From the NCBI GenBank assembly GCA_031761405.1, contig JASEVX010000011.1, forward strand, positions 38,109,700-38,173,699: a stretch of DNA of 64,000 nucleotides, written 5' to 3'. This stretch comes from Serripes groenlandicus. Its lineage: Eukaryota > Mollusca > Bivalvia > Cardiida > Cardiidae. Numbering within the stretch: the first letter of the stretch is position 1; every line of letters starts with the position of its first letter. Below the pieces are notes generated by a model. It ran no database searches and was not told where the DNA came from. It worked only from the letters and a program-made list of their open reading frames with translations. This document shows, in pieces, positions 11,457 through 22,825 of this stretch. The translations under genes and the position numbers were made by a program.

Positions 11457-11643
11457 ATTGACGCAAAGGTCAATCTGAGAAAACCTGTATTAGGTAGTCA
11501 TCAGATATATACGAGCGTTTTCTACTGCAGCGAGGTGAAGGACTTGTTTTAATTAGACGGGGAGTATCCAGAAACAGACACCCATGGTGTTTACTTAATG
11601 TTGTAAGACCTTGTTTCACGATTGACGTATACAAGTAAATTAA

Positions 11644-11800
11644 GTAGCTCAGTCGGTAAAAAAAGGGCTGTCAATCCATACTTTTGATTACGCACCCCAG
11701 CTCGGCAAACATTCTCCCCGACAAGCGTTATCCGTGTTCCACCAATGGGCTAACAGTCTATGGAAAGTCTGTTGTGTTGAGTACTGGTGTTGGAAACACC
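11644..11800 (+). mobile_element. SINE2 copy, degraded
   Basis: TAGCTCAGTCGGT head, CTGTCAATCCA, CAGCTCGGCAAACATTC and CACCAATGGGCTAACAGTC are recognisable; the tail is lost. Confidence 0.65.
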
Positions 11801-12024
11801 AATCACAATCGTCGGGCTTAGCTTTAATACTATAGCCGCGTATGACGCGTTGGGGGTATTACTGCATCTGCTTACATTCAAAAGTCATTTGAGCCTGTGC
11901 AGGGTCGTCGCTGTCAAATCTGTTATAGACCTAGACCTAAGACCATCATCTAATAAATAACTAGAACTGTAGCCTCATTCGTTGTACACCAATGTAACTT
12001 ACATACTGAGGATTTATTTATTGA

Positions 12025-12290
12025 TATGTGTTTAACGCCGCTTTCAACAATTGTTTAGTTATATCACGGCGTTTCCTGGTAAATGACATGTACTACTGGT
12101 CCATTTATCCTGACACCAGCCAGTCAGTCAGTCGTAATGCTAACCCTGAAAACCTGAGCGCCAAGAAGGGCAGCCATTTCTACCATTTTTAAAGTCTTTG
12201 GTATGACCAAGTCGGTGATCGAACCCGCAACCTTCCGCACCCGAGGCGGACGCTCTAGCAATATACACCAATGAGGCGGTGAAATAACGG
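12025..12290 (-). mobile_element. SINE1 copy, minus strand
   Basis: tRNA-derived SINE. Read on the minus strand it has GCGTCCGCCTCGG, a B-box GGTTCGATCACC-like site, AAAGACTTTA, GGCGCTCAGG, and a tail ending in AACAATTGTTGAAAGCGGCG. Full-length or nearly so. Confidence 0.75.
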
Positions 12291-12325
12291 TGAACCGGGG
12301 AGGCAACACGATCTCAAAATCAAAA

Positions 12326-12572
12326 CGAGGGTTTGGTGTGAAACGGTTGTAACTAAAATTGGTATTTTTTTACCAAGGTTATTTACCTCGCCATAAAGTC
12401 TTTATAAGCGTTAAATCATTTTTCTTAGTAAACATTGGAAATTTAGGTGCCATTGCTCGTTCTGAGCAATGGCACCTTAATTTGCATTGTTTACAAAAGG
12501 GTCAAAATTGCCCCTTATCCAGGGTTTTTCAAAATAGGTTTTAAGTTACAACCGTTTCACACCAAGTCCTCG
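12326..12572. mobile_element. FB-D foldback element
   Basis: Long inverted repeat. Ends CGAGGGTTTGGTGTGAAACG and the reverse meet at a central GCTCGTTCTGAGC. The same element occurs at 27005-27256 and 62426-62670. No coding content. Confidence 0.8.
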
Positions 12573-12808
12573 AAAAGACTTGACTCAAATACGTTTACTA
12601 AACTATAAGGGGTTCATAATTAAATCCACAGGTACGCTGATAATTAGCGAATCTAGATGGAGACATGTGATAATTGATGTTTTGATGTAAAAAGGTAACT
12701 TTCATCTTGAATAATTAAAAAAAACTATTAATGAAGAATTCAGCTGTGAGGGGCGTAAACATTGAATGAAACGAGTTAAGCGGAAATCAACGAACTTCTG
12801 AATTATAT

Positions 12809-12989
12809 TCACCCTTTCCAACACACAGCATATCTTTAGCACACGTCTTTGAAAACATGCACATAATTGAGCTAATAAGAAATTAAAAAATATTTGGTTA
12901 ATTATTGAGTTGAAAACAGTGTGCCACAATGTTTTCAATCGCTGTCTGCAGCAGATGCATTAAATTGCGTCTGTTGGTGAGAAAGGGTA
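12809..12989 (+). mobile_element. MITE-B copy, divergent
   Basis: ACCCTTTCCAACACA at the left and GTGAGAAAGGGT at the right, with recognisable TCTGCAGCAGATGC near the right end. Confidence 0.55.
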
Positions 12990-13115
12990 CGTTTTCGATT
13001 TTGAGAAAGAAAAGAAAAGAATTAATTTTCCTTCTTCAGTGAGAAAACATCAAGTTCAATTAATTTGTACATGTTCTAAGACAACTCTATATGTTTCTCT
13101 TAAAAAAGATAATTG

Positions 13116-13191
13116 TATAACATAACATAACATAACATAACATAACATAACATAACATAACATAACATAACATAACATAACCTTTATTCAT
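13116..13191 (+). repeat. (CATAA)n microsatellite, about 15 units
   Basis: Perfect pentanucleotide run. Confidence 0.97.
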
Positions 13192-13536
13192 ACATTAAGC
13201 ACCACAAAAGTATAAGTGTAGACGTGAGGTGAGAGCACTGCTTAAAAAACCACATATAGTGTCTAGGACATGCTAATTTGTTAACTCTTATTAACAGCAG
13301 AGCGCATTTGGTTTATACGACATACATAAGCACATATTATACCTAGTGTGAGAACGTAATTAATAGCTAAAAGAATACTAGTAAGTCACATGTTTGGATT
13401 TGAATGAAAGATTTACTCTGAAAGATTTGCAGTCACTTTCTAATCTGAATTGCAACACAATTGTTTCTTTTGCGAGAGTAAAATGCGCCCTTTCTAAAGG
13501 AAAGAGCCGCGATGCCCATATATATTATAATTTGAT

Positions 13537-13743
13537 GGGCCGTTCTACGAGAAATCCAACATTATGGACGCTGCGTAATGTATCGACCTAGATCAGCCTG
13601 CGCAATCCCCGCCGACACATTCTCTCTCAGGGGATAGAGGTATGGAGGCGTGAAGTGTCTGTCCGGGTTAGCCTGCGCGGTATGCTTAGGCTGATTCTGG
13701 TTGATACATTACACAGAGTCCATACTGTAGTGAAATGGCTCAA
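13537..13743 (-). mobile_element. MITE-A copy, reverse
   Basis: GGGCCGTTCTACGAGAAATC at the left, GGAGGCG and CTGATTCTGG in the interior, and a degraded right end AAATGGCTCA. Confidence 0.6.
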
Positions 13744-14227
13744 TTATATATATATATCCAACTGTATATAATCGACAACGGTACACGGAGGCTTGGACCT
13801 GCCATACATGCATTTACCTGTTATTCTTTGGCTTAAAACAGGGGTAGGATTTAAAAATTCAGAGAACTACGTTTTGGAAGCTTGCTTGGAAAGGATCATT
13901 ATCAATCCAAAAACACTAATACACTTTCAAAAAGTGTCTATCATAGACCCCCCGATAGACAACTAATTTATGAAATACTATTGGAAAAAATAAGAATGTT
14001 ATAATTGTATAATGAAGGTGGTTACGTTTTCTCTATTCTACATCTGAAGTTTGTTTATTTGGCCGAGAGATGAACGTGTGGTGTTTAGGCCAGGGCGTCC
14101 CCGGTGCGATCTCATATCTCGGGGGTCAAGATGGAGTGTCCTCGGGCACGGAACAATATGTTTGTATAACACTGGTTTGATTTTCAACTAATCTGACATT
14201 AAACATATTTGAATCTGTATTATACTG

Positions 14228-17200
14228 TACAGCTCTGTCGGTCGCGGTACGGGCTGTCAATTCAGCGGTTGTGAGTAAGAACCCCAACTAGGCCAATAAT
14301 AGTTTCCACGTTTTACAAATATCAATGCGATAAACTCATTCGGCTTCAAACAATGGGCCAACAGTACAGTTTCTTGAGAATACTATTGTGTGTCATACTG
14401 ACGTGAAAGTGCCAGGAAACATAGGTCGACAGTCTAATGTGGACAGGCAGTCAGTTGCTTGAAAATACCTTGAGAAAGCCAGGAAACACAGGTCAACAGT
14501 CTATGTGGACAGGCAGCCAGTTGCTTGAAAATACCGCGAGAATGCCAGGAAACATAGGTCAACAGTCTATGTGGACAGGCAGTCAGTTGCTTGAAAATAC
14601 CTTGGGAAAGCCAGGAAACATAGGTCAACAGTCTATGTGGACAGGCAGTCAGTTGCTTGAAAATACCTTGAGAAAGCCAGGAAACATAGGTCAACAGTCT
14701 ATGTGGACAGGCAGTCAGTTGCTTGAAAATACCGCGTAAAAGCCAGGAAACATAGGTCAACAGTCTATGTGGACAGGCAGTCAGTTGCTTGAAAATACCG
14801 CGAAAAAGCCAGGAAACATAGGTCAACAGTCTATGTGGACAGGCAGTCAGTTGTTTGAAAATACCGTGAGAAAGCCAGGAAACATAGGTCAACAGTCTAA
14901 TGTGGACAGGCAGTCAGTTGCTTGAAAATACCTTGAGAAAGCCAGGAAACATAGGTCAATAGTCTATGTGGACAGGCAGTCAGTTGCTTGAAAATACCTT
15001 GAGAAAGCCAGGAATCATAGGTCAACAGTCTATGTGGACAGGCAGTCAGTTGCTTGAAAATACCTTGAGAAAGCCAGGAAACATAGGTCAACAGTATATG
15101 TGGACAGGCAGTCAGTTGCTTGAAAATACCTTGAGAAAGCCAGGAAACATAGGTCAACAGTCTATGTGGACAGGCAGTCAGTTGCTTGAAAATACCGCGA
15201 AAAAGTCAGGAATCATAGGTCGACAGTCTAATGTGGACAGGCAGCCAGTTGCTTGAAAATACCGTGAGAAAGCCAGGAAACATAGGTCAACAGTCTATGT
15301 GGACAGGCAGTCAGTTGCTTGAAAATACCTTGAGAAAGCCAGCAAACATAGGTCAACAGTCTATGTGGACAGGCAGCCAGTTGCTTGAAAATACCGTGAG
15401 AAAGCCAGGAAACATAGGTCAACAGTCTATGTGGACAGGCAGTCAGTTGCTTGAAAATACCTTGAGAAAGCCAGGAAACATAGGTTAACAGTCTATGTTG
15501 AGAGGCAGTCAGTTGCTTGAAAATACCGCGAAAAAGCCAGGAAACATAGGTCAACAGTCTATGTGGACAGGCAGTCAGTTGCTTGAAAATACCTTGAGAA
15601 AGCCAGGAAACATAGGTCAACAGTCTATGTGGACAGGCAGTCAGTTGCTTGAAAATACCGCGAAAAAGCCAGGAAACATAGGTCAACAGTCTATGTGGAC
15701 AGGCAGTCAATTGCTTGAAAATACCGTGAGAAAGCCAGGAAACATAGGTCAACAGTCTAATGCGGACAGGCAGTCAGTTGCTTGAAAATACCGCGAAAAA
15801 GCCAGGAATCATAGGTCAACAGTCTATGTTGACAGGCAGTCAGTTGCTTGAAAATACCGCCAAAAAGCCAGGAAACATAGGTCAACAGTCTAATGTGGAC
15901 AGGCAGCCAGTTGCTTGAAAATACATTGAGAAAGCCAGGAAACATAGGTCAACAGTCTAATGTGGACAGGCAGCCAGTTGCTTGAAAATACCGCGAAAAA
16001 GCCAGGAAACATAGGTCAACAGTCTATGTGGACAGGCAGTCAGTTGCTTGAAAATACCGCGAAAAAGCCAGGAAACATAGGTCGACAGTCTAATGTGGAC
16101 AGGCAGTCAGTTGCTTGAAAATACCGTGAGAAAGCCAGGAAACATAGGTCAACAGTCTATGTGGACAGGCAGTCAGTTGCTTGAAAATACCTTGAGAAAG
16201 CCAGGAAACATAGGTCAACAGTCTATGTGGACAGGCAGTCAGTTGCTTGAAAATACCGCGTAAAAGCCAGGAAACATAGGTCAACAGTCTATGTGGACAG
16301 GCAGTCAGTTGCTTGAAAATACCGCGAAAAAGCCGGGAAACATAGGTTAACAGTCTATGTGGACAGGCAGCCAGTTGCTTGGAAATACCGCGAAAAAGCC
16401 AGGAAACATAGGTTAACAGTCTATGTGGACAGGCAGTCAGTTGCTTGAAAATACCGCGTAAAAGCCAAGAAACATAGGTCAACAGTGTAAAGTGGACAGG
16501 CAGCCAGTTGCTTGAAAATACCGCGAAAAAGCCAAGAAACATAGGTTAACAGTCTATGTGGACAGGCAGCCAGTTGCTTGGAAATACCGCGAAAAAGCCA
16601 GGAAACATAGGTCAACAGTCTATGTGGACAGGCAGTCAGTTGCTTGAAAATACCTTGAGAAAGCCAGGAAACATAGGTCAACAGTCTATGTGGACAGGCA
16701 GTCAGTTGCTTGAAAATACCGCGTAAAAGCCAAGAAACATAGGTTAACAGTCTATGTGGACAGGCAGCCAGTTGCTTGGAAATACCGCGAAAAAGCCAGG
16801 AAACATAGGTCAACAGTCTATGTGGACAGGCAGTCAGTTGCTTGAAAATACCTTGAGAAAGCCAGGAAACATAGGTCAACAGTCTATGTGGACAGGCAGT
16901 CAGTTGCTTGAAAATACAGCGAAAAAGCCAGGAAACATAGGTCAACAGTCTAATGTGGACAGGCAGCCAGTTGCTTGAAAATACCGCGAAAAAGCCAAGA
17001 AACATAGGTTAACAGTGTATGTGGACAGGCAGTCAGTTGCTTGAAAATACCGCGAAAAAGCCAGAAAACATAGGTTAACAGTCTATGTGGACAGGCAGCC
17101 AGTTGCTTGAAAATACCTTGAGAAAGCCAGGAAACATAGGTCAACAGTCTATGTGGACAGGCAGTCAGTTGCTTGAAAATACCTTGAGAAAGCCAGGAAA

Positions 17201-17668
17201 CATAGGTCAACAGTCTATGTGGACAGGCAGCCAGTTGCTTGAAAATACCGTGAGATAGCCAGGAAACATAGGTGAACAGCCTAATGTGGACAGGCAGTCA
17301 GTTGCTTGATAATATCGCGAAAAAGCCAGGAATCATAGGTTAACAGTCTATGTGGACAGGCAGTCAGTTGCTTGAAAATACCTTGAGAAAGCCAGGAAAC
17401 ATAGGTCAACAGTCTATGTGGACAGGCAGTCAGTTGCTTGAAAATACCTTGAGAAAGCCAGGAAACATAGGTCAACAGTCTAATGTGGACAGGCAGCCAG
17501 TTGCTTGAAAATACCGTGAGAAAGCCAGGAAACATAGGTCAACAGTCTATGTGGACAGGCAGTCAGTTGCTTGAAAAATATCGCGAGAAAGCCAAGAAAC
17601 ACAAGGGTAGGTGAACTGGCCAATGTGATATGACAGAAAATAGTTTTGAAAACGGCGCTAAACTATAA
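14228..17668 (+). mobile_element. SINE2 copy with an internally expanded minisatellite
   Basis: 5' SINE sequence is at 14228-14405: CTCTGTCGGTCGCGG, GGGCTGTCAATTCAGCGGTT and AACAATGGGCC. The SINE 3' end is at about 17590-17668: GGGTAGGTGAACTGGCC, GTGATATGAC and GAAAACGGCGCTAAAC. Between them lie about 48 tandem copies of a SINE-internal segment. The whole 3.4 kb is one SINE locus. Confidence 0.85.
14405..17600 (+). repeat. Minisatellite, 66-bp unit, about 48 copies
   Basis: Unit begins AACAGTCTATGTGGACAGGC and continues through GAGAAAGCCAGGAAACATAG. It equals the SINE2 body from AACAGTCTATGTGG to AGGAAACGCATGGG with about 17 bp deleted in the middle. Variants (CCTTGAG, CCGCGAA, CCGTGAG) are interspersed, and 67-bp units (TCTAATGTGG) shift frame. 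A 66-bp period keeps a 22-residue repeat open on both strands; these frames are not genes. Confidence 0.95.
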
Positions 17669-17990
17669 CCAATCAATTGAATTGTACCTCACTCAATCAC
17701 ATCAAATGATAAATCGTACAGCTCATATATGTATGTTTTATTTCATCCTCTTATAATTATGTATGTACCATATCGCATCACTGCTTATTGCTCATTTATG
17801 ACTTTGTATATATGTTTATAGTCAATTGTATGTAATAAGAGATTGTGTGTAAAGTTTACGTTAATAAATGCAGAATATGGAGAGATTTTAAATTCGTAAA
17901 CACACAGAAAGGTTTGAGTTTTGACAGGCCGAGCTGAGCTTCTGATTTACGAATTAAATTGTCCTGGTATTACATTTTCCAACCACGATG

Positions 17991-18690
17991 TTAGCGTTAT
18001 TCATTACTAGCGTTATTCATTACTAGCGTTATTTATTACTAGCGTTATTCATTACTAGCGTTATTCATTACTAGCGTTATTTATTACTAGCGTTATTCAT
18101 TACTAGCGTTATTCATTACTAGCGTTATTTATTACTAGCGTTATTCATTACTAGCGTTATTCATTACTAGCGTTATTTATTACTAGCGTTATTCATTACT
18201 AGCGTTATTCATTACTAGCGTTATTCATTACTAGCGTTATTCATTACTAGCGTTATTCATTACTAGCGTTATTTATTACTAGCGTTATTCATTACTAGCG
18301 TTATTTATTACTAGCGTTATTCATTACTAGCGTTATTTATTACTAGCGTTATTTATTACTAGCGTTATTCATTACTAGCGTTATTCATTACTAGCGTTAT
18401 TTATCACTAGCGTTATTTATTACTAGCGTTAATCATTACTAGCGTTATTTATTACTAGAGTCATTTATTACTAGCGTTATTTATTACTAGCGTTATTTAT
18501 TACTAGCGTTATTTATTACTAGCGTTATTTACTACTAGCGTTATTCATTACTAGCGTCATTTATTACTAGCGTTATTTATTACTAGCGTCATTTATTACT
18601 AGCGTTATTCATTACTAGAGTCATTTATTACTAGCGTTATTTATTACTATCGCTATTATTACAAGTGTCATTTATTACTAGCGTTATTTA
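17991..18690 (+). repeat. 16-bp satellite, segment 1
   Basis: About 44 copies of TTATTYATTACTAGCG. C and T alternate at the variable position in the first half; T dominates later. Confidence 0.95.
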
Positions 18691-19217
18691 TCACATAACT
18701 TGCGCTCTAGGAGTGACATAAAGCAGTGACATAAATATCATATGTAACTAGTTACATAAATAGCCGATTCACAGCACGTACGTGACGTCACTCCAGTGTG
18801 ACGTCACTTTAAATGACATTATATTGTTTATAATTGTTCTGAATGTCGGCATTTATTAAAAGTATTGTTTAAAGAGAATAAATCTAGATAAATGAAATGT
18901 TGTAAGTGCCTTGTTGCTAATTTTGTATAAAATCAAAAGGTTATTAATAGGGACTACTTTTTACAGTGGAAGTATGCATTTGAACTTCGGGGTGAACTTC
19001 GGTCACTGTTTACATGAGGACGAAGAAAGATAGATTTAAAGATTGAAAACAATCTTTTTATGGTGTTATGTGATAAATAGAATCTAAATTCGTGCTTTTT
19101 TGATATTGTTTTTATGAAACTCGTCGACTGAAACGAATATGACGCTCGGCAGAGCCTCGTGTCATATTATTTCAGTCGACTCGTTTCATAAAAACAATAA
19201 CAAATAAGCACTCATGT
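18688..19217 (+). repeat. 530-bp block, copy 1, embedded in the 16-bp satellite
   Basis: Nearly identical to 20530-21070. TTTATCACATAAC at the start is matched by GTTATGTGATAAA near 19065, suggesting an inverted-repeat element of about 390 bp. A separate foldback follows at about 19110-19200 (GTCGACTGAAACGAATATGA against its reverse). Two TGACGTCA sites lie near 18783-18810. Confidence 0.85.
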
Positions 19218-19224
19218 AAGATCC

Positions 19225-19397
19225 TCTATTTATTAATAGCGTTATTTATTACTAGCATTATTTATTACTAGCGTTATTTATTACTAGCGTCATTTATTAC
19301 TAGCGTTATTTATTACTAGCGCTATTTATTACTAGCGGCATTTATTACTAGCGTTATTTATTACTAGCGTCATTTATTACTAGCGTTATTTATTATT
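19225..19397 (+). repeat. 16-bp satellite, segment 2
   Basis: About 11 copies of TTATTTATTACTAGCG with TCAT variants. Confidence 0.92.
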
Positions 19398-19486
19398 ATT
19401 ATACCTCACGTGACTTTGTAATGTTAAATTCTCATATACTCATCATGGGCAATTTCTTACTGTCTCTTGCTAACAGTACTTTTTTG

Positions 19487-19616
19487 ACCGGTTAACAGTA
19501 TACTGTTACATGGCACGCTCGTGAAAATGTAGGTTATGCACGTGCATGACGTCATTTCAAACAATAACGTCACATTTTAGACGCGCGTGCCATGTAACAG
19601 TATACTGTTAACCGGT
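19487..19616. repeat. Foldback, 32-bp arms
   Basis: ACCGGTTAACAGTATACTGT and its reverse complement form the outer parts of arms at 19487-19518 and 19585-19616. The spacer has a TGACGTCA site. Confidence 0.85.
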
Positions 19617-19714
19617 ATATTCATATGTGTGTGTTCGATCTACCCATGTTCACCTCCCCTACAAAAGTACAGAATAAATTGAATAAATGTGTAATTTTGT
19701 TCGGTATAATAAAA

Positions 19715-19856
19715 TAAATATTGCATGGCTTCCAGTGTGACAGTACATATTGTCAACATTCGGGTAAATACTGTTAACCTCGGCTCCGCCTCGGGTAACA
19801 GTATTTTCCTCATGTTGACAATATGTACTGTCACACTGGAAGCCATGCAATATTTA
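19715..19856. repeat. 142-bp palindrome
   Basis: TTGCATGGCTTCCAGTGTGA at the left is mirrored at the right. The arms extend about 60 bp with a few mismatches around a GC-rich centre CTCGGCTCCGCCTCGGG. Mirror-image frames on the minus strand are artefacts. Confidence 0.85.
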
Positions 19857-19857
19857 T

Positions 19858-20532
19858 ATACTAGCGCTATTTATTAATAGCGACATTTATTACTAGCGTT
19901 ATTTATTACTAGCGTCATTTATTACTAGCGTTATTTATTACTACCTTTATTTATTACTAGCGTCATTTATTACAAGCGTCATTTATTACTAGCATCATTT
20001 ATTACAAGCGTCATTCATTACTAGCGTTATTTATTACTAGTGTTATGTATTACAGGCGTCATTTATTACTAGCGTTATTTATTACTACCGTCATTTATTA
20101 CAAGCGTCATTTATTACAAGCGTTAATATTACTAGCGTTATTTATTACTAGCGTTGTTTATTACTACCGTCATTTAGTACTACTAGCGTTATTTATTACT
20201 AGCGTCATATATTACTAGCATTATTTATTACAAGCGTTATTTATTACTAGCGTTATTTATTACTAGCGTCATTTATTACTAGCGTTATTTATTACTAGCG
20301 TCATTTATTACTAGCATTATTTATTAGTAGCATTATTTATTACTAGCATTATTTATTACTAGCGTTATTTATTACTAGCGTTATTTATCACTAGCGTTAT
20401 TTGTTACTAGCGTCATTTATTACTAGCATTATTTATTACTAGCGTTATTTATTACTAGCGTCATTTATTTCTAGCGTTATTTATTACTAGCGTTATTAAT
20501 TACTAGCGTCATTTATTACTAGCGTCATTTAT
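19858..20532 (+). repeat. 16-bp satellite, segment 3, more diverged
   Basis: About 42 copies of TTATTTATTACTAGCG mixed with TCATTTATTACTAGCG and TTACAAGCG variants. Confidence 0.93.
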
Positions 20533-21070
20533 CACATAACTTGCACTCCAGGAGTGACATAAAGCAGTGACATAAATATCATATGTAACTAGTTACATAA
20601 ATAGCCGACTCACAGCACGTACGTGACGTCACTCAAGTGTGACGTCACTTTAAATGACAGCATATTGTTTACAATTGTTCTGAATTTCGGCATTTATTAA
20701 AAATATTGTTTAAAGAGAATAAATCTAGATAAATGAAATGTTATAAGTGCCTTGTTGCTAATTTTGTATAAAATCAAAAGGTTATTGATAGGGACTACGT
20801 TTTACAGTGGAAGTATGCATTAAAACTTCGGGGTGAACTTCGGTCACTGTTTATATGAGGACGAAGAAAGATCGATTTAAAGATTGAAAACAGTCTTTTT
20901 ATGGTGTTATGTGATAAATAGAATCTTACATTCGTGCTTATTTGATAGTGTTTTTATGAAACTCGTCGATTGAAACGAATATGACGCTCGGCAGAGCCTC
21001 GCGTCATATTATTTCAGTCGACTCGTTTCATAAAAACAATAACAAATAAGCAATTATGTAAGATCCTCTA
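20530..21070 (+). repeat. 530-bp block, copy 2
   Basis: Second copy of the block at 18688-19217, with the TGACGTCA pair and the foldback conserved, followed again by 16-bp satellite. Confidence 0.85.
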
Positions 21071-21155
21071 TTTATTACTAGCGTTATTTATTACTAGCAT
21101 TATTTATTACTAGCGTCATTTATTACAAGCGTTATTTATTACTAGCGTCATTTAT
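21070..21155 (+). repeat. 16-bp satellite, segment 4
   Basis: About five copies, ending abruptly at TCATTTATG. Confidence 0.9.
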
Positions 21156-21400
21156 GTTTCGGGTATGAATGCATCTGCCACGCGGTAAAGACTGAGATGA
21201 ATCCGCACAATCTCACCAGCCTTTTCACTTTCCGCCTAAATGTAATACAAACCTAAAGTAATCATCCAACAAAAACCTATAAGGGTGGCCCCACTAGTTT
21301 TACGCTTACATACAACTTTAGATGATGTCAAACTGGAGTAAATATAAGCCTTCTAACATTGCCAAGCGCGGATCAAATATTTATTGCAATCCATGATAAG

Positions 21401-21634
21401 TGCCGTCCCGCTATAAAACCAAGTGTGAAATCTGCGTAAAGTATCGACCCGGATCAGCCTAAACATGCTACGCAGGCTTCTCCGGATAGACACTTTTCGC
21501 CTCCTGTGGATTTTCTGTTTCAGTAATCATTACTCTATACACCTATCCCTCTGAGATGGAATATGTATGCCCGGATCAGTCTGCGCGAACATTACGCAGA
21601 TGCCATACAGTTGATTTTCTCGCGGGACGGCTCA
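21401..21634 (+). mobile_element. MITE-A copy
   Basis: TGCCGTCCCGCTATAAAACC to TCTCGCGGGACGGCTCA with the full interior. It lies just downstream of the receptor pseudogene. Confidence 0.8.
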
Positions 21635-21920
21635 TATGCCTAATCATGGGCATATTTGCAGAAATGCAAAGATCAGAGTCAGTACTATGGAGTGGAAGTG
21701 AAGAAATGTAAATTAAATTTGATAAAAGAGTTGCTCATTATGAGCAAGTTGTTCTCTTCACGCCATGTTTTCAAATACGTCTGATGCAGAGTCGCCAACA
21801 GTTCTCTACATGAAGGAAAGGGTTAAATTTGCGGATGAATACGGACTATTGTGTAAATATAATCAGGGACGTAGATAAAATCTTATCTACGTTCCTGATA
21901 TAATGCATAGAATTATTTCT

Positions 21921-22825
21921 TCATGTAAATATAAACACGGATACGAGAACAAAGGATAAAACCCATAGAGAGCAAGTCTGTCCACCGCACGTGCTATATC
22001 CTGCCAGTTGACTTAGGACATGGCTTTGATAGTTTGGTTTCCGGTCTCATCATTAACACCATTTTCATTTTGACCAGTCGCCGCGTCTTCGATTGTGGTA
22101 AGAGGCGTCGCAGCACCATTTGTTGATTTGATGGAATTCTTTGGTAGAAGCACTCGAAATGCGGCGGTACCGCGCATGCGCATACACTTACGTTTACATA
22201 ACTGTCGACAACCAAACACCCGTATGAACATTTTCAGACATCTTGGAACAGGTGTGGTGGCCCCGTAGAGGTAGAGTTTTGTGGTGAGTACGATCACGAC
22301 AACGATCAACGTACAGAAGACATACAATGAGAATAACATGTAGGTCAGGAGGAACATTGGATTGGAAGTATGTGGTAGATACTCACTGACGATCGTTAGA
22401 TAGACATAAACAGTCAGTAGCACGGTGGTGGAATACCCGATACGTTCTCCACATTCTGCTGGTAACAAAAATACCAGCGGCCCAAGCAAGGCGATCATCA
22501 ACACCGGAAATAGAATGTTAAACACAGTGAAATCGGGTTTTCTCTTAAACGTGTACGTTAATGTGAATGCAGGAAACCCAGTTTGAGTAGTCATGTCGTA
22601 TTCTAGAAGGTCCCAAATTCCATTGGCAGTGTAATGATCCAAATGTTTATCTTTATAAAACGAAGTTGTATTGATATCATATTCATACCAATGCAACATA
22701 ACAGAACAAGTTTGTGTGTCGAACGGGTAGAACGGGTAGAAAGTGGTATCGATGTCGCAGATGGTTTTGATGGTGCCCATTTGCTGCCATTGTGCCCGGC
22801 CCGTGTGCTCGTAACATATTGGTAT
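21921..22825 (-). pseudogene. Receptor pseudogene, exon 2 (Cys-loop to M4)
   Basis: Minus-strand exon of a Cys-loop ligand-gated ion channel, beginning after an acceptor ending CCGATAG with the residues IPICYEHTGRAQWQQ. Like A and B, the intron is phase 0. The exon carries the Cys-loop, M1 (FNILFPVLMIALLGPLVFLL), M2 with GER and Leu 9' (TTVLLTVYVYLTIV), M3 and an M3-M4 loop. The Cys-loop reads CDIDTTFYPFYPFDTQTC: a 9-bp tandem duplication encoding YPF gives 16 residues between the cysteines instead of the invariant 13. The frame hits TAA at 22013-22015, just before VNWQDIARAVDRLALYG, which aligns to the pre-M4 segment TWAAVGRTIDRAALW of A and B. The hydrophobic M4 itself is in another frame and stops at 21921. 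These lesions make it non-functional as written. Confidence 0.9.

Noticed and set aside
14434..17535. Long open frames with a 22-residue repeat (TYVSWLSQGIFKQLTACPHR) on the minus strand, and counterparts on the plus strand
   Set aside because: The frames follow from a 66-bp tandem unit without stops. Both strands are open together, units with one extra base break them, and the unit is SINE-derived.
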